A stretch of DNA of 64,000 nt from Nostoc sp. 'Peltigera membranacea cyanobiont' 210A (GTDB taxonomy: Bacteria; Cyanobacteriota; Cyanobacteriia; Cyanobacteriales; Nostocaceae): positions 209,722 to 273,721 of the forward strand of contig NZ_NOLJ01000011.1 in the NCBI RefSeq assembly GCF_002246015.1, in the 5' to 3' direction. Below are positions 43,508 to 52,329 of this stretch, one piece after another (within the stretch, counting starts at the first letter, position 1; each line of letters opens with the position of its first letter). The notes beneath the pieces were generated by a model. It was not told the DNA's origin, did no database searches, and was given only the letters and a program-made list of their open reading frames with translations. The translations under genes were made by a program, and so were the position numbers.

Positions 43508-45424
43508 GTGAAATTACGCTGGTTACTATCCAGTACTATTGGAACCATCTTCATGCTATCGTCGCCGGCAATGGCCGCGAGACTTGAATCTTGGCGTTTT
43601 GATGCCAATCAAAACAAGCTGGAAATTAATACTCAAGGGGATGTTCAACCCCAAGCACAATTAATTTTTAACCCGACTCGTCTAGTTATTGATTTACCAG
43701 GAACCACATTTGGCCGCCCGCAGCTAACCCAACAAGTGGGCGGTGCAATTCGTTCTATTCGTGTTGGGCAGTTTGACGAACAAACAACGCGTATAGTTGT
43801 TGAACTGACTCCTGGTTATAGTTTAGACCCTAAACGAGTGCAATTTGTGGGTACAACTGGCGATCGCTGGATAGTGCAATTACCTACGCCAGAAGCCGAC
43901 AATGTACCGACAAGAAACACTGAGGGGCAACCAGAACAAGCTATAGCCACTGATACTTCACCCAGAACATCTACACAAACATTCCCCCCAAGGAATATTT
44001 ACAATGTGGTGACAGCAGGTTCTGTAAATCCACTGAACAAAAGACCACTGAACAACAGAATGGTTGTCGCCAAAGTTACTCAAATTGAGAACTTACAAGT
44101 CACTGGTGATGGTTTTTTTGTCCGTACCAATGGTGGTAATCCTCAGATTCAGGTAAATCGTAGCAACGATCAGAAGGCAATTAACATCGACATTGCTGGC
44201 GCAACTCTATCACCAAGTTTAGAGCAGCGAGATTTGTCAATTAATCGCTATGGTGTTAGCCGTATCCAGTTCACCCAGCTGCAAACCAGCCCATCTGTTG
44301 TTCGCCTGACTTTACAAGTAGATGAAAATAGTCCAAATTGGCGAGCAACCACTAGCAGTGTTGGTGGTTTTGTGGTTCTACCCAGTCGTGGAGTCGCCCA
44401 ACTGCCTGGAAGTAACAGTCCACGTCCCATAGCACCAAGTAACACACCTGCTAACATTCAGTCTGTGCAACTGGCTAATAATGGTACACAATTGCTGATT
44501 CGAGCCGACCAAACTTTATCTGCTACAGGAGGCTGGGATAGAACCTCTGGTCTGTTCCGCATCACTATTAACAATGCTAAGTTAGCTCCTAAAGTCACAG
44601 GCCCGACTTTTAATCCTAATAGCCCGATTTTGCGGGTACGCCTGCAACCACAAGAATCCAACACTGTCACCGTCTTGGTTCAACCAGCCGCTGGAGTACA
44701 AATTGGGGAACTCAACCAGGTTGGCGACCAGCTTTTAGCTTTAGAATTACGACGCTCTAGTAGCAGCATCACACCGCCCATTGCTTTACCTCCTCTGCCA
44801 TTACCAGACCAAGGACAATTACCAAATTCCATAGATAATCCCCGTCCAATCTCCCAGCCACGACCACGCCCCTCAGCTCCCAGAGGGAAATTGCTAGTAG
44901 TTATTGACCCAGGACATGGTGGAAAAGACTCAGGTGCCCCTGGTTTGGGGGGACTTTTAGAAAAGGATGTAATTCTGCCTATTGGGAAAAGGGTAGGAGC
45001 AATTTTAGAGCAAAATGGTGTACAAGCGGTACTAACGCGGGATGCCGACTTTTTCGTAGAACTTCAGGGACGGGTAGATATTGCCAAGCGAGTTAATGCG
45101 ACTTTGTTTGTCAGCATTCACGCTAATTCCGTGGATAATCGCCCTGATGTCAATGGCTTAGAAGTTTATTATTACGAGAGCGGTTATGGTCTGGCTGAAG
45201 TCGTTCGTAAAACCATTCTCCAGGACATCGGCACTATTAAAGACCGGGGAACCCGCAAAGCCAGATTCTATGTTCTTAGGAAAAGCTCCATGCCTTCGAT
45301 TTTGGTAGAAACAGGTTATATGAGTGGTTATGAGGATAATCCCAGATTGGGAACACGAGAATATCAAAATCGGATGGCAGAAGCGATCGCTCGTGGCATC
45401 CTAAAATACTTACAGCAGAGGTAA
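43508..45424 (+). CDS. amiC2: N-acetylmuramoyl-L-alanine amidase, paralogue
   Basis: 638 residues, GTG start. Same plan as the preceding gene: signal peptide ending AMA, two AMIN modules, Pro-rich linker, Amidase_3 with His470 in DPGHGGKDSG, SIHANS and VETGYM. The first 140 residues are almost identical to the neighbour's, the middle has diverged with an added 20-residue stretch near 145-165. By position it corresponds to Anabaena HcwA/AmiC2, needed for heterocyst maturation. Tandem duplication. Confidence 0.95.
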   Translation: MKLRWLLSSTIGTIFMLSSPAMAARLESWRFDANQNKLEINTQGDVQPQAQLIFNPTRLVIDLPGTTFGRPQLTQQVGGAIRSIRVGQFDEQTTRIVVELTPGYSLDPKRVQFVGTTGDRWIVQLPTPEADNVPTRNTEGQPEQAIATDTSPRTSTQTFPPRNIYNVVTAGSVNPLNKRPLNNRMVVAKVTQIENLQVTGDGFFVRTNGGNPQIQVNRSNDQKAINIDIAGATLSPSLEQRDLSINRYGVSRIQFTQLQTSPSVVRLTLQVDENSPNWRATTSSVGGFVVLPSRGVAQLPGSNSPRPIAPSNTPANIQSVQLANNGTQLLIRADQTLSATGGWDRTSGLFRITINNAKLAPKVTGPTFNPNSPILRVRLQPQESNTVTVLVQPAAGVQIGELNQVGDQLLALELRRSSSSITPPIALPPLPLPDQGQLPNSIDNPRPISQPRPRPSAPRGKLLVVIDPGHGGKDSGAPGLGGLLEKDVILPIGKRVGAILEQNGVQAVLTRDADFFVELQGRVDIAKRVNATLFVSIHANSVDNRPDVNGLEVYYYESGYGLAEVVRKTILQDIGTIKDRGTRKARFYVLRKSSMPSILVETGYMSGYEDNPRLGTREYQNRMAEAIARGILKYLQQR

Positions 45425-45553
45425 TATAGTACAAATTACTAATTAAAGAGGTGGTATTTAAACTTCTTTGACACACAGAATTTAGTGGTCAATTTGGAGA
45501 TTGTCTGCTAAATTCTGTATTTTAAATCCCAAAACCTAAATATATATCTGCCT

Positions 45554-46420
45554 GTGTATTCATCTTCCATTTTTGAAGGGAATCTTGACGATTTTTCCGA
45601 GCGAGAACCCCAACGTGCCCCAATTGGCATCTTTGATAGTGGTGTGGGTGGGCTAACAGTACTGCGACAACTATATCGACAACTCCCCAATGAATCAATT
45701 GTTTACTTTGGGGATACAGCTAGACTTCCTTACGGAATTCGTTCACAAGCAGAAATTTTACGATTTACACGTGAAATTATTACCTGGCTACAACAGCAGC
45801 AGGTAAAAATGGTAATTATGGCTTGCAACACCAGTTCCGCTTTAGCTCTAGAAACCGTGCGTCAAGAATTCAACATACCCATTTTGGGAGTAATCCTACC
45901 GGGTGCAAAAGCCGCGGTGCTACAAGGAAAGCGGATTGGTGTAATTGCCACTCCAGCTACAGCTAAAAGTAATGCTTATAAGCACGCTATTCTTGAAATT
46001 GCTCCCGATGTCCAAGTCTGGCAAGTTGGATGTCCAGAGTTTGTGCCACTGATTGAGCAAAACCGCATTCACGATCCTTACACTGCGGAAGTCGCACGAG
46101 GCTACCTAGAGCCTTTATTAGAGCAGGAAATTGACACCCTAGTTCACGGCTGTACCCATTATCCCCACCTTACACCAGTACTGCGATCGCTCCTCCCCTC
46201 TCAAGTCCAGTTGGTCGATCCAGCTGTTCATGTTGTGGCAGCTTGCGCCCAAGAACTAGACTTACTAGGCTTAAGAAATACTCATCTACCATTGCCAACT
46301 CGCTTCGCCGTCAGCGGTTGTCCGCAACAGTTTTCCCAGTCAGGAGTTCAGTGGCTAGGCTATACCCCAATGGTTGAAGAGGTTTCCTTCACTGATATAG
46401 CTATTTCCCAACTCCAATAA
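45554..46420 (+). CDS. murI: Glutamate racemase
   Basis: 288 residues, GTG start. Makes D-glutamate for peptidoglycan. IGIFDSGVGGLTVL at the N-terminus, catalytic Cys in MACNTSSAL and the second in HGCTHYPHL are all present. The 20-residue N-terminal extension is not conserved in general. Next to two amidase genes, so a cell-wall cluster. Confidence 0.96.
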   Translation: MYSSSIFEGNLDDFSEREPQRAPIGIFDSGVGGLTVLRQLYRQLPNESIVYFGDTARLPYGIRSQAEILRFTREIITWLQQQQVKMVIMACNTSSALALETVRQEFNIPILGVILPGAKAAVLQGKRIGVIATPATAKSNAYKHAILEIAPDVQVWQVGCPEFVPLIEQNRIHDPYTAEVARGYLEPLLEQEIDTLVHGCTHYPHLTPVLRSLLPSQVQLVDPAVHVVAACAQELDLLGLRNTHLPLPTRFAVSGCPQQFSQSGVQWLGYTPMVEEVSFTDIAISQLQ

Positions 46421-46443
46421 AACTAATTAGTCCCTAGTCCATC

Positions 46444-46479
46444 GTCCTCAGTCATTTATCGAAACAAATGACGAAGGAC
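46444..46479. terminator. Hairpin after murI
   Basis: GTCCT and GTCATTT pair with AAATGAC and AGGAC, 24 nt after the murI stop, with 2-nt mismatches between the two stem blocks. Also built of the TCATTT repeat found elsewhere. Confidence 0.55.
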
Positions 46480-46492
46480 GAAGGACAAATGA

Positions 46493-46666
46493 CTATTGAC
46501 TATTAACTGATATCTCCTGTTTGTGTTTTCCTTCAGTAGATGAAGGGAAACTTGTAGGAACAGTCTTTGTACCGGTTCGCTTCGCCAGTGCTAATAACAG
46601 GTAGACTGTAAACAAATATCCAGAGGCTAAAATAAAAATCATCATAGGTATACTTCCGTAAATCAT
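46493..46666 (-). CDS. Small single-pass membrane protein
   Basis: 57 residues, ATG at 46666. One membrane helix at about 7-29 (PMMIFILASGYLFTVYLLLAL), then AKRTGTKT and a hydrophilic tail. The size and form resemble photosystem or cytochrome small subunits but I recognise none. It lies between murI and the solanesyl-PP synthase gene on the opposite strand. Confidence 0.5.
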   Translation of the reverse strand: MIYGSIPMMIFILASGYLFTVYLLLALAKRTGTKTVPTSFPSSTEGKHKQEISVNSQ

Positions 46667-47612
46667 TGTTCTACTAGCACCCTTCTAAACGAATATAAAA
46701 TTCCATAAAATTAGTAGAACCTCAGCCAAGCAAGTGCATTCTTGATGGCTGTAGTTTCCTATGGTAAAATTACCTATAGAGACAAAATCTTCTACGGACA
46801 AAGAATTTATGAGCTAATGCGACTTCTTGCAGACCATAGATCCCACAGCAGTTAGCTTGCCGTTTAGCAATCTAAAACTACGATTCTCAGCGGTCTACCC
46901 GATCTGCTTTATTTTTGCTCAAACTGCTGTGAAAAGAGCAATGCTTGCGCTCTACGTGCGCTGAGTACGTGTAGCGAGTTCCCATAGGGATATCACACAG
47001 CTCCAAACCAGGAGTTTTGCCTATCGTAGGAAAAATTAAAGAATTTATTCCCTTAATCTAACCGACGAATATTTATTTTAGACTCACAACACCAACTCAG
47101 TAAAATCAACTAGTAGCTGACTTAACTTTTGGGTGTGAATATCTTACAAAATTTAAAATTCCTATATTTTAGCGTAACACAACGACCCTGAATTTTGAGC
47201 TTATTCGGCTGCTAAATTTCAAATTTTTTGAAGAGCTACACCTCAATCTGGAGAAATTTAGCCTTGCCTCTTAGCGACGAATTTAAAACGCTGGAATTTT
47301 GTCAATAAGTAATATTGCTTAAATTATCTTTGTAACTGTGGCAAGAAAGGTGAGATGAGAAACTACTTAACACAATTTAATTTGGAATTTATCCCGTGTA
47401 CTGAGAATTCATCTTTTAAGTTAGTTTAAAGTTTGAGTAGCCACAAAATAAGCACAATTACTTATTGACAAAAACCTCCGCAACCTTAATTATCACCCAT
47501 AGACTCATAAAAATGGGATTACCTTATGAAAACTTTGCGCTGGCACAGGGTTATCTTAAAATGAGTATAGGATATGTAAACTTTCGTAACCTAAGTCAGA
47601 GTCCGCCCATAC
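46667..47612. other. Long gap upstream of solanesyl-PP synthase
   Basis: 946 nt. It contains a short fragment of a dispersed repeat (about 46940-46990, CTTGCGCTCTACGTGCGCTGAG) and AT-rich DNA. A 36-codon frame from an ATG at 46745 has no ribosome binding site and is not called. No RNA gene recognised. Confidence 0.4.
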
Positions 47613-48584
47613 ATGACCCCAGCCACCTCCCTGTTTACCCCTGTGGAAGCAGACCTGCGACTACTAGCAGATAACCTAAAACAGCTAGTTGGAAATCGCC
47701 ACCCCATTCTGTTTGCAGCAGCCGAACATTTATTCGGAGCTGGGGGAAAGCGTATCAGACCAGCAATTGTCCTGCTAATATCGCGGGCAACAATGTTAGA
47801 ACAAGACATTACATCGCGTCATCGCCGCCTTGCTGAGATTACAGAAATGATTCACACAGCAAGCTTGGTACATGACGATGTGGTAGATGAATCAGACGTG
47901 CGGCGAGGCGTTCCTACCGTTCATAGTTTGTTCGGGAACCGCATTGCCATCTTAGCAGGAGATTTTCTCTTTGCCCAATCGTCCTGGTATTTAGCAAACT
48001 TGGACAATTTGGAGGTAGTGAAACTGCTCTCAGAAGTCATTATGGATCTGGCTACTGGGGAGATTCAGCAGGGACTAAATCGTTTTGATGCTGGTATCTC
48101 TATTGAAACTTACATTGAGAAGAGTTACTACAAAACAGCTTCCTTAATCGCCAACAGTTCTAAAGCTGCTGGGTTACTCAGTGAAGTCTCGCGAGAAACT
48201 GTTGAGCATCTGTATAGCTACGGTCGTCATTTTGGTATAGCATTTCAAATTGTTGATGACATTTTAGATTTCACCAGTACAACGGATACCTTGGGTAAAC
48301 CAGCGGGGTCGGATCTTAAAAGTGGTAATCTAACTGCACCCGTTTTATTTGCTTTGGCGGAAAAACCATCTTTAGAAGTGCTGATTGAACGAGAGTTTGC
48401 TCAAGAAGGAGATTTAGAGCAAGCACTAGCACTGATTCAAGATAGTCAAGGTATACAGCAGGCGCGAGAGTTAGCTGCTCACCATGCTAAGTTGGCAATT
48501 GAACATCTTGCAGTTCTCCCATCCTCAGAATCCCACCAGGCATTGATTAACATCGCTGAGTACACACTGAGTCGCCTCTATTAA
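47613..48584 (+). CDS. sds: Solanesyl diphosphate synthase
   Basis: 323 residues. Trans-prenyltransferase that makes the C45 side chain of plastoquinone. GGGKRIRP, first Asp motif DDVVDESD and second DDILDFTS; the small residues before the first motif suit a long-chain product. Length typical. No Shine-Dalgarno in front of the ATG, but the N-terminus fits homologues. Confidence 0.93.
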   Translation: MTPATSLFTPVEADLRLLADNLKQLVGNRHPILFAAAEHLFGAGGKRIRPAIVLLISRATMLEQDITSRHRRLAEITEMIHTASLVHDDVVDESDVRRGVPTVHSLFGNRIAILAGDFLFAQSSWYLANLDNLEVVKLLSEVIMDLATGEIQQGLNRFDAGISIETYIEKSYYKTASLIANSSKAAGLLSEVSRETVEHLYSYGRHFGIAFQIVDDILDFTSTTDTLGKPAGSDLKSGNLTAPVLFALAEKPSLEVLIEREFAQEGDLEQALALIQDSQGIQQARELAAHHAKLAIEHLAVLPSSESHQALINIAEYTLSRLY

Positions 48585-49141
48585 ATCAGTTATCAGAGTT
48601 CTCAGGTAGAAAGTGGGGATTTAGATGTAGGTGTGTTGTGGCTTCCGTAACGTACCGAAAACCTGAAGTGTTGTGTTAACGCTTTAATGCACTAAAGCAG
48701 TTTTATGTTTAATTCAATCCACTTATTTAACAGGTAGAAAGTGGGGTTTTCATTTGGAGGTTCTTATTAGAGATTTCCAAAAAATAAATTACTACTACTT
48801 CTGGGGTGGATAGTGTTCGACTGAGCGCTTACTCTAAATACTTGCCCGCTTTTGGCTACTGGCCACCTCACAATAAAGAATGGGATTATTTTTTGATGTG
48901 AAAGTTCTTAAGTATAAAACTCTGCTTCACTAGGAAACTAAAACTTAAAAACGGAAAAATGTTCACTGATAACTATTTTTTAATCAATTTTAGGTTTCAC
49001 CGAAAGTTGAGTCACTCGTATGGTGGAACGGAAAGAAAAAATTTCTTTTTTTACTGATTTAGAAAACTTTTTTAAAGAAATTTGAGATTTAAAATTTTGG
49101 ATGTGGGATTGTATCTAAAAAATCCCACATCCAAATTTTTT
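48585..49141. other. Intergenic with 16-bp direct repeat
   Basis: 557 nt. CAGGTAGAAAGTGGGG occurs at 48603-48618 and 48731-48746. The remainder is AT-rich and ends with a strong hairpin. Confidence 0.6.
49096..49135 (-). terminator. Perfect 15-bp hairpin terminator
   Basis: TTTGGATGTGGGATT and its complement around a 10-nt loop; T-rich on both sides. It starts 6 nt after the stop of the minus-strand gene at 49142 and may also end the sds transcript. Confidence 0.85.
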
Positions 49142-49615
49142 CTATGCAATATCAGGGGGGATCTGTTTAGGCGATCGCTGTTGTCGTAACTGTTTCTGTA
49201 TAAGTTTTTCTAGTTCAGTTCGCCGAACTTCGACGGTATGAGTGGTCTTACCCGGCGTCTCCAAAAAAACGATACTATCTACGGGTTCTAATGCCATCAT
49301 TTGGAACAAAATATGGGTGACAGGAGTAATTTTAGCTAGCATTTGAGGGTCAAGCCCAGCAGGGGAAATTAGAGAGACATCCTGTATGGTAGGGAAAGCG
49401 TAAATCACACGCTTTTCCAATCCTGGATTAGCACGATTGCTCAACGTAGTTAAAACCCAGCTTGCCTCCGAATTTTGGAGAATATAGTACTGGGAGTAAC
49501 GTAATTTTTGAGCGATCGCTCTAAGGGCAGGAGCAATTGCTGCAACAAGATGTGGTGTCATACCATCGCGGGGTGCATTGTCAATCAGCAATTGAATTTG
49601 TGCTTCTAAATCCAT
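49142..49615 (-). CDS. Conserved cyanobacterial hypothetical protein
   Basis: 157 residues from the Met at 49615; a start at 49654 adds 13 unlikely residues. Soluble alpha/beta (DLEAQIQLLIDNAPRDGMTPHLVAAIAPALRAIA ... SIVFLETPGKTTHTVEVRR). Found next to hetZ, divergent from it. Function unknown. Confidence 0.75.
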   Translation of the reverse strand: MDLEAQIQLLIDNAPRDGMTPHLVAAIAPALRAIAQKLRYSQYYILQNSEASWVLTTLSNRANPGLEKRVIYAFPTIQDVSLISPAGLDPQMLAKITPVTHILFQMMALEPVDSIVFLETPGKTTHTVEVRRTELEKLIQKQLRQQRSPKQIPPDIA

Positions 49616-49819
49616 AATGACTTGTATACGACTCTTGGGTAACGGCAATAACATCTATCAAGTGTGAACAATCCCATCAGAATTGGGAATAATAAAATCA
49701 GCCATATCCTCAATATAGGATTGGCCTGCGTTTAGCTTATACGTAAAACCAAACCAGCCAATACCCACAGTCGTACAGGTTGTATTTAAGTAAGTTAGGG
49801 TCTTTTGAAAACCGAGACT

Positions 49820-51025
49820 ATGAATTCAGCCGCAACCGCAACTATTCCATCTGCAACTATTCTGGGAGAAAATTCTACAGGCGTGGAGGCGATCTTTCAA
49901 CTCCTGTCCAAGGAGTTTCAGCAGTCAACTAAAGCTTCGGAACAGAATTGCCACGATGTAGCAAGACGTATTACCACCGAAGTCTACCGGATTTGTCATG
50001 AGAGTAAACGTATCCAAGCTTCTGGATCTGTAGAAAGCTCGGCGATGACCCTGGCTCGGCATCGGCTGCAACAGTGTCTCAGGTACTATCAGTTGGGTTC
50101 AAATCGGGGCAGGGTCGAATTACACAGTACTTTGAGTGCAATTATTTATCGATATATTAATCCTCCTCAGAAGCAATTGAGCTATCAAGGGCGGCTGACA
50201 ATAATTGAAGATTTCCTTCAGAGTTTTTATCTAGAGGCGCTGAACGCTTTCCGGCGAGAAAATCAACTCGGTGCTACTTATCGCCCTCAGACGCTTCTAG
50301 AATTGTCCGAGTATATGGCATTTACCGAGCGCTACGGCAAGCGACGCATTCCTTTACCAGGTCGTCAGCAACAGCTAATTATCCTGCGCGCGCAAACTTT
50401 TTCCCAACAGCAGCCCCCAGAAACCAGTGTAGATATAGAACAAGCCGCAGAAGGTAGCAATAATGAAGGTGACGGTTCTTGGGAAGAACCAGCAATTCAC
50501 CAATTGCGCTCCACAATGGCAACACAAGCCGAACCCGAACCCGAAGAAGACACCTTGCGTTCCGTTGTGGTTACGGAATTAATGAATTATCTCGAACAAC
50601 GGCAACAATCTGACTGCGCTGATTATTTTTCTCTCCGCCTCCAAGATTTATCAGCACAGGAAATTGAATCGGTTTTAGGTTTAACTCCTCGTCAGAGAGA
50701 TTATTTGCAGCAGCGCTTTAAGTATCATTTGATTCGGTTTGCCCTGTTGCACCGTTGGGAATTAGTTCACGAGTGGCTGGAAGCTTCTCTGCACACAAAT
50801 TTGGGTTTAACTCCCCAGCAATGGCAAGTATACACAGCACAGCTGGACAATAAGCAACGGTCTTTATTAGAGTTGAAGCAACAAGGACAAGCTGATGAAA
50901 AAATAGCAAAAACTTTAGGGCTGTCAATGGCACAACTGCAAAAACGATGGTTTAAAATTCTTGAGCAAGCTTGGGAAATTCGTAACTCATTAGTTTCCGG
51001 ATCAGGTGCATCTACTCATGAATAG
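49820..51025 (+). CDS. hetZ: HetZ, early heterocyst differentiation protein
   Basis: 401 residues from the ATG at 49820, the length I recall for Anabaena HetZ. ARRITTEVYRICHESKRIQASG, NPPQKQLSYQGRLTIIEDF and the later LRLQDLSAQEIESVLGLTPRQRDYLQQRFKYH (HTH-like) fit the family. HetZ acts with HetR early in commitment, and the patU overlap supports the identity. The 200-nt leader has an ATCCT/AGGAT inverted repeat (49706-49721) but no clear HetR or NtcA site. Acidic, variable linker at about 215-260. Confidence 0.93.
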   Translation: MNSAATATIPSATILGENSTGVEAIFQLLSKEFQQSTKASEQNCHDVARRITTEVYRICHESKRIQASGSVESSAMTLARHRLQQCLRYYQLGSNRGRVELHSTLSAIIYRYINPPQKQLSYQGRLTIIEDFLQSFYLEALNAFRRENQLGATYRPQTLLELSEYMAFTERYGKRRIPLPGRQQQLIILRAQTFSQQQPPETSVDIEQAAEGSNNEGDGSWEEPAIHQLRSTMATQAEPEPEEDTLRSVVVTELMNYLEQRQQSDCADYFSLRLQDLSAQEIESVLGLTPRQRDYLQQRFKYHLIRFALLHRWELVHEWLEASLHTNLGLTPQQWQVYTAQLDNKQRSLLELKQQGQADEKIAKTLGLSMAQLQKRWFKILEQAWEIRNSLVSGSGASTHE

Positions 51026-51995
51026 TGACTCAGAATCCTTACAACACCGGTGTCTCGATTGGTTGTTGACAGATGATGTCAAAAATAACGAGCAATCGGT
51101 AGAATGTGAGGAAAATGACGGGGTAAAAAATCTTCTCAAGGAAGCCACTGCTTCAAAAAGCAGTGAGCCAAAATTGGGAGGAACGCCCCAGACCTTTCAA
51201 CTGGGAGAAATTCCTACTGTGCAAGATCGTTTTCAAGCTGTCCTTAAGAATCGGTTACAAATCCAAGCCCAAGAGCACCCACCGTTGTTTCCTTGGGAAA
51301 CACAATTAATCGACTATCCTGATTTTGTTGATGAGCCGTCAATGACACTCGTTCCTAGCTGGGGATGGATGGTACAACAATCGAAGTTGACCTTGCCGAC
51401 TCGCTTACCGGAAAGAGTTTTCCAGCAATTGCTAGAACAATGTCAGGCTTTAGTGACATCTTCAGTGCCATTGGGGGCAAAATTAGTTCAAGTGGTGGAG
51501 AGCTTTTTTCCCAATGAGTCTCAAGCATTAAATGATATAGCTGGATTGGTGCTAAGAAGCACCTATCGGTCTGCAAGTACTCTGGAGACAATGCCCGCTA
51601 TTCAGAGCGATTACTCAGATTTACAACCGCGTCAACAGATGGCTTTGTCGTTGCTAGCAGCTAAACAACTGCTGGAAAATCTGACTCTACCAGTTTCAGC
51701 AACCAGTCCGGTGGTAGAAAGACAATGGCTAACCAGTGTTGGTGCTTTGAACATCAGAGTAGAATACCAGTCTCTAGGTAAACTTACGAAGTTGCTTGTG
51801 CAAGCTGAGTTACCTGTTAAAGGAACTTTGACGCTGCGGGGAAGTGGCACTTTAGCAATGACAACATCTTCGACTTCGGGATACTTAAATGTAGAGTTAG
51901 GCTGCGAGCAACTTAACCCAACTTATACCCTGGAAGTTGAATTTCCAGAAATAGACGAACAGTCGTTGTTGTTTGTGATTAATCCCACGATTTAG
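51018..51995 (+). CDS. patU: PatU, heterocyst pattern protein (unsplit form)
   Basis: 325 residues from the ATG at 51018, which overlaps the hetZ stop by 8 nt. FPWETQLIDYP and the C-terminal beta-rich part are as in the PatU family. From memory, PCC 7120 has this gene split as patU5 and patU3, while others have it whole; here it is one frame. It influences pattern through the hetZ-hetR circuit. Translationally coupled to hetZ. Confidence 0.9.
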   Translation: MNSDSESLQHRCLDWLLTDDVKNNEQSVECEENDGVKNLLKEATASKSSEPKLGGTPQTFQLGEIPTVQDRFQAVLKNRLQIQAQEHPPLFPWETQLIDYPDFVDEPSMTLVPSWGWMVQQSKLTLPTRLPERVFQQLLEQCQALVTSSVPLGAKLVQVVESFFPNESQALNDIAGLVLRSTYRSASTLETMPAIQSDYSDLQPRQQMALSLLAAKQLLENLTLPVSATSPVVERQWLTSVGALNIRVEYQSLGKLTKLLVQAELPVKGTLTLRGSGTLAMTTSSTSGYLNVELGCEQLNPTYTLEVEFPEIDEQSLLFVINPTI

Positions 51996-52329
51996 GTTAA
52001 ATTGCCACCGCTAGCACACTATGTCAATCAACGCCGATATATATTAAGAGGATTTTCCTGGTTTTGAAGCTTATCCTATTTTTCAATAAACGGTCATTAG
52101 GGTGTCTACGAGAAGCAGTTATTACAAAGACACAGGGACACGGGAATATGGGGACATGGGGATATTGAGAAAGTATTTGATTATTTCTCGATTTACTGCG
52201 TCACCCATTTCTCGTGTATTTCCATCTCTAGCCCTTAGATATCATTTTTTTAACACAGTGCTAGGGTAGCAAATTACCTCCCCTGCATTGTGTTTGTTGC
52301 ATCTACATCATTGCTTCTACTAGACTCAA
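51996..52329. other. Intergenic, purine-rich repeats
   Basis: 334 nt between patU and the next gene. ACACGGGAATATGGGGACAT-type purine-rich stretches at about 52135-52165; no gene, no clear terminator. Confidence 0.4.

Noticed and set aside
46745..46855. 36-codon frame upstream of sds
   Set aside because: No ribosome binding site or family; chance length.
49655..49819. HetR or NtcA binding site before hetZ
   Set aside because: No GTA-N8-TAC and no clear HetR palindrome in this interval.
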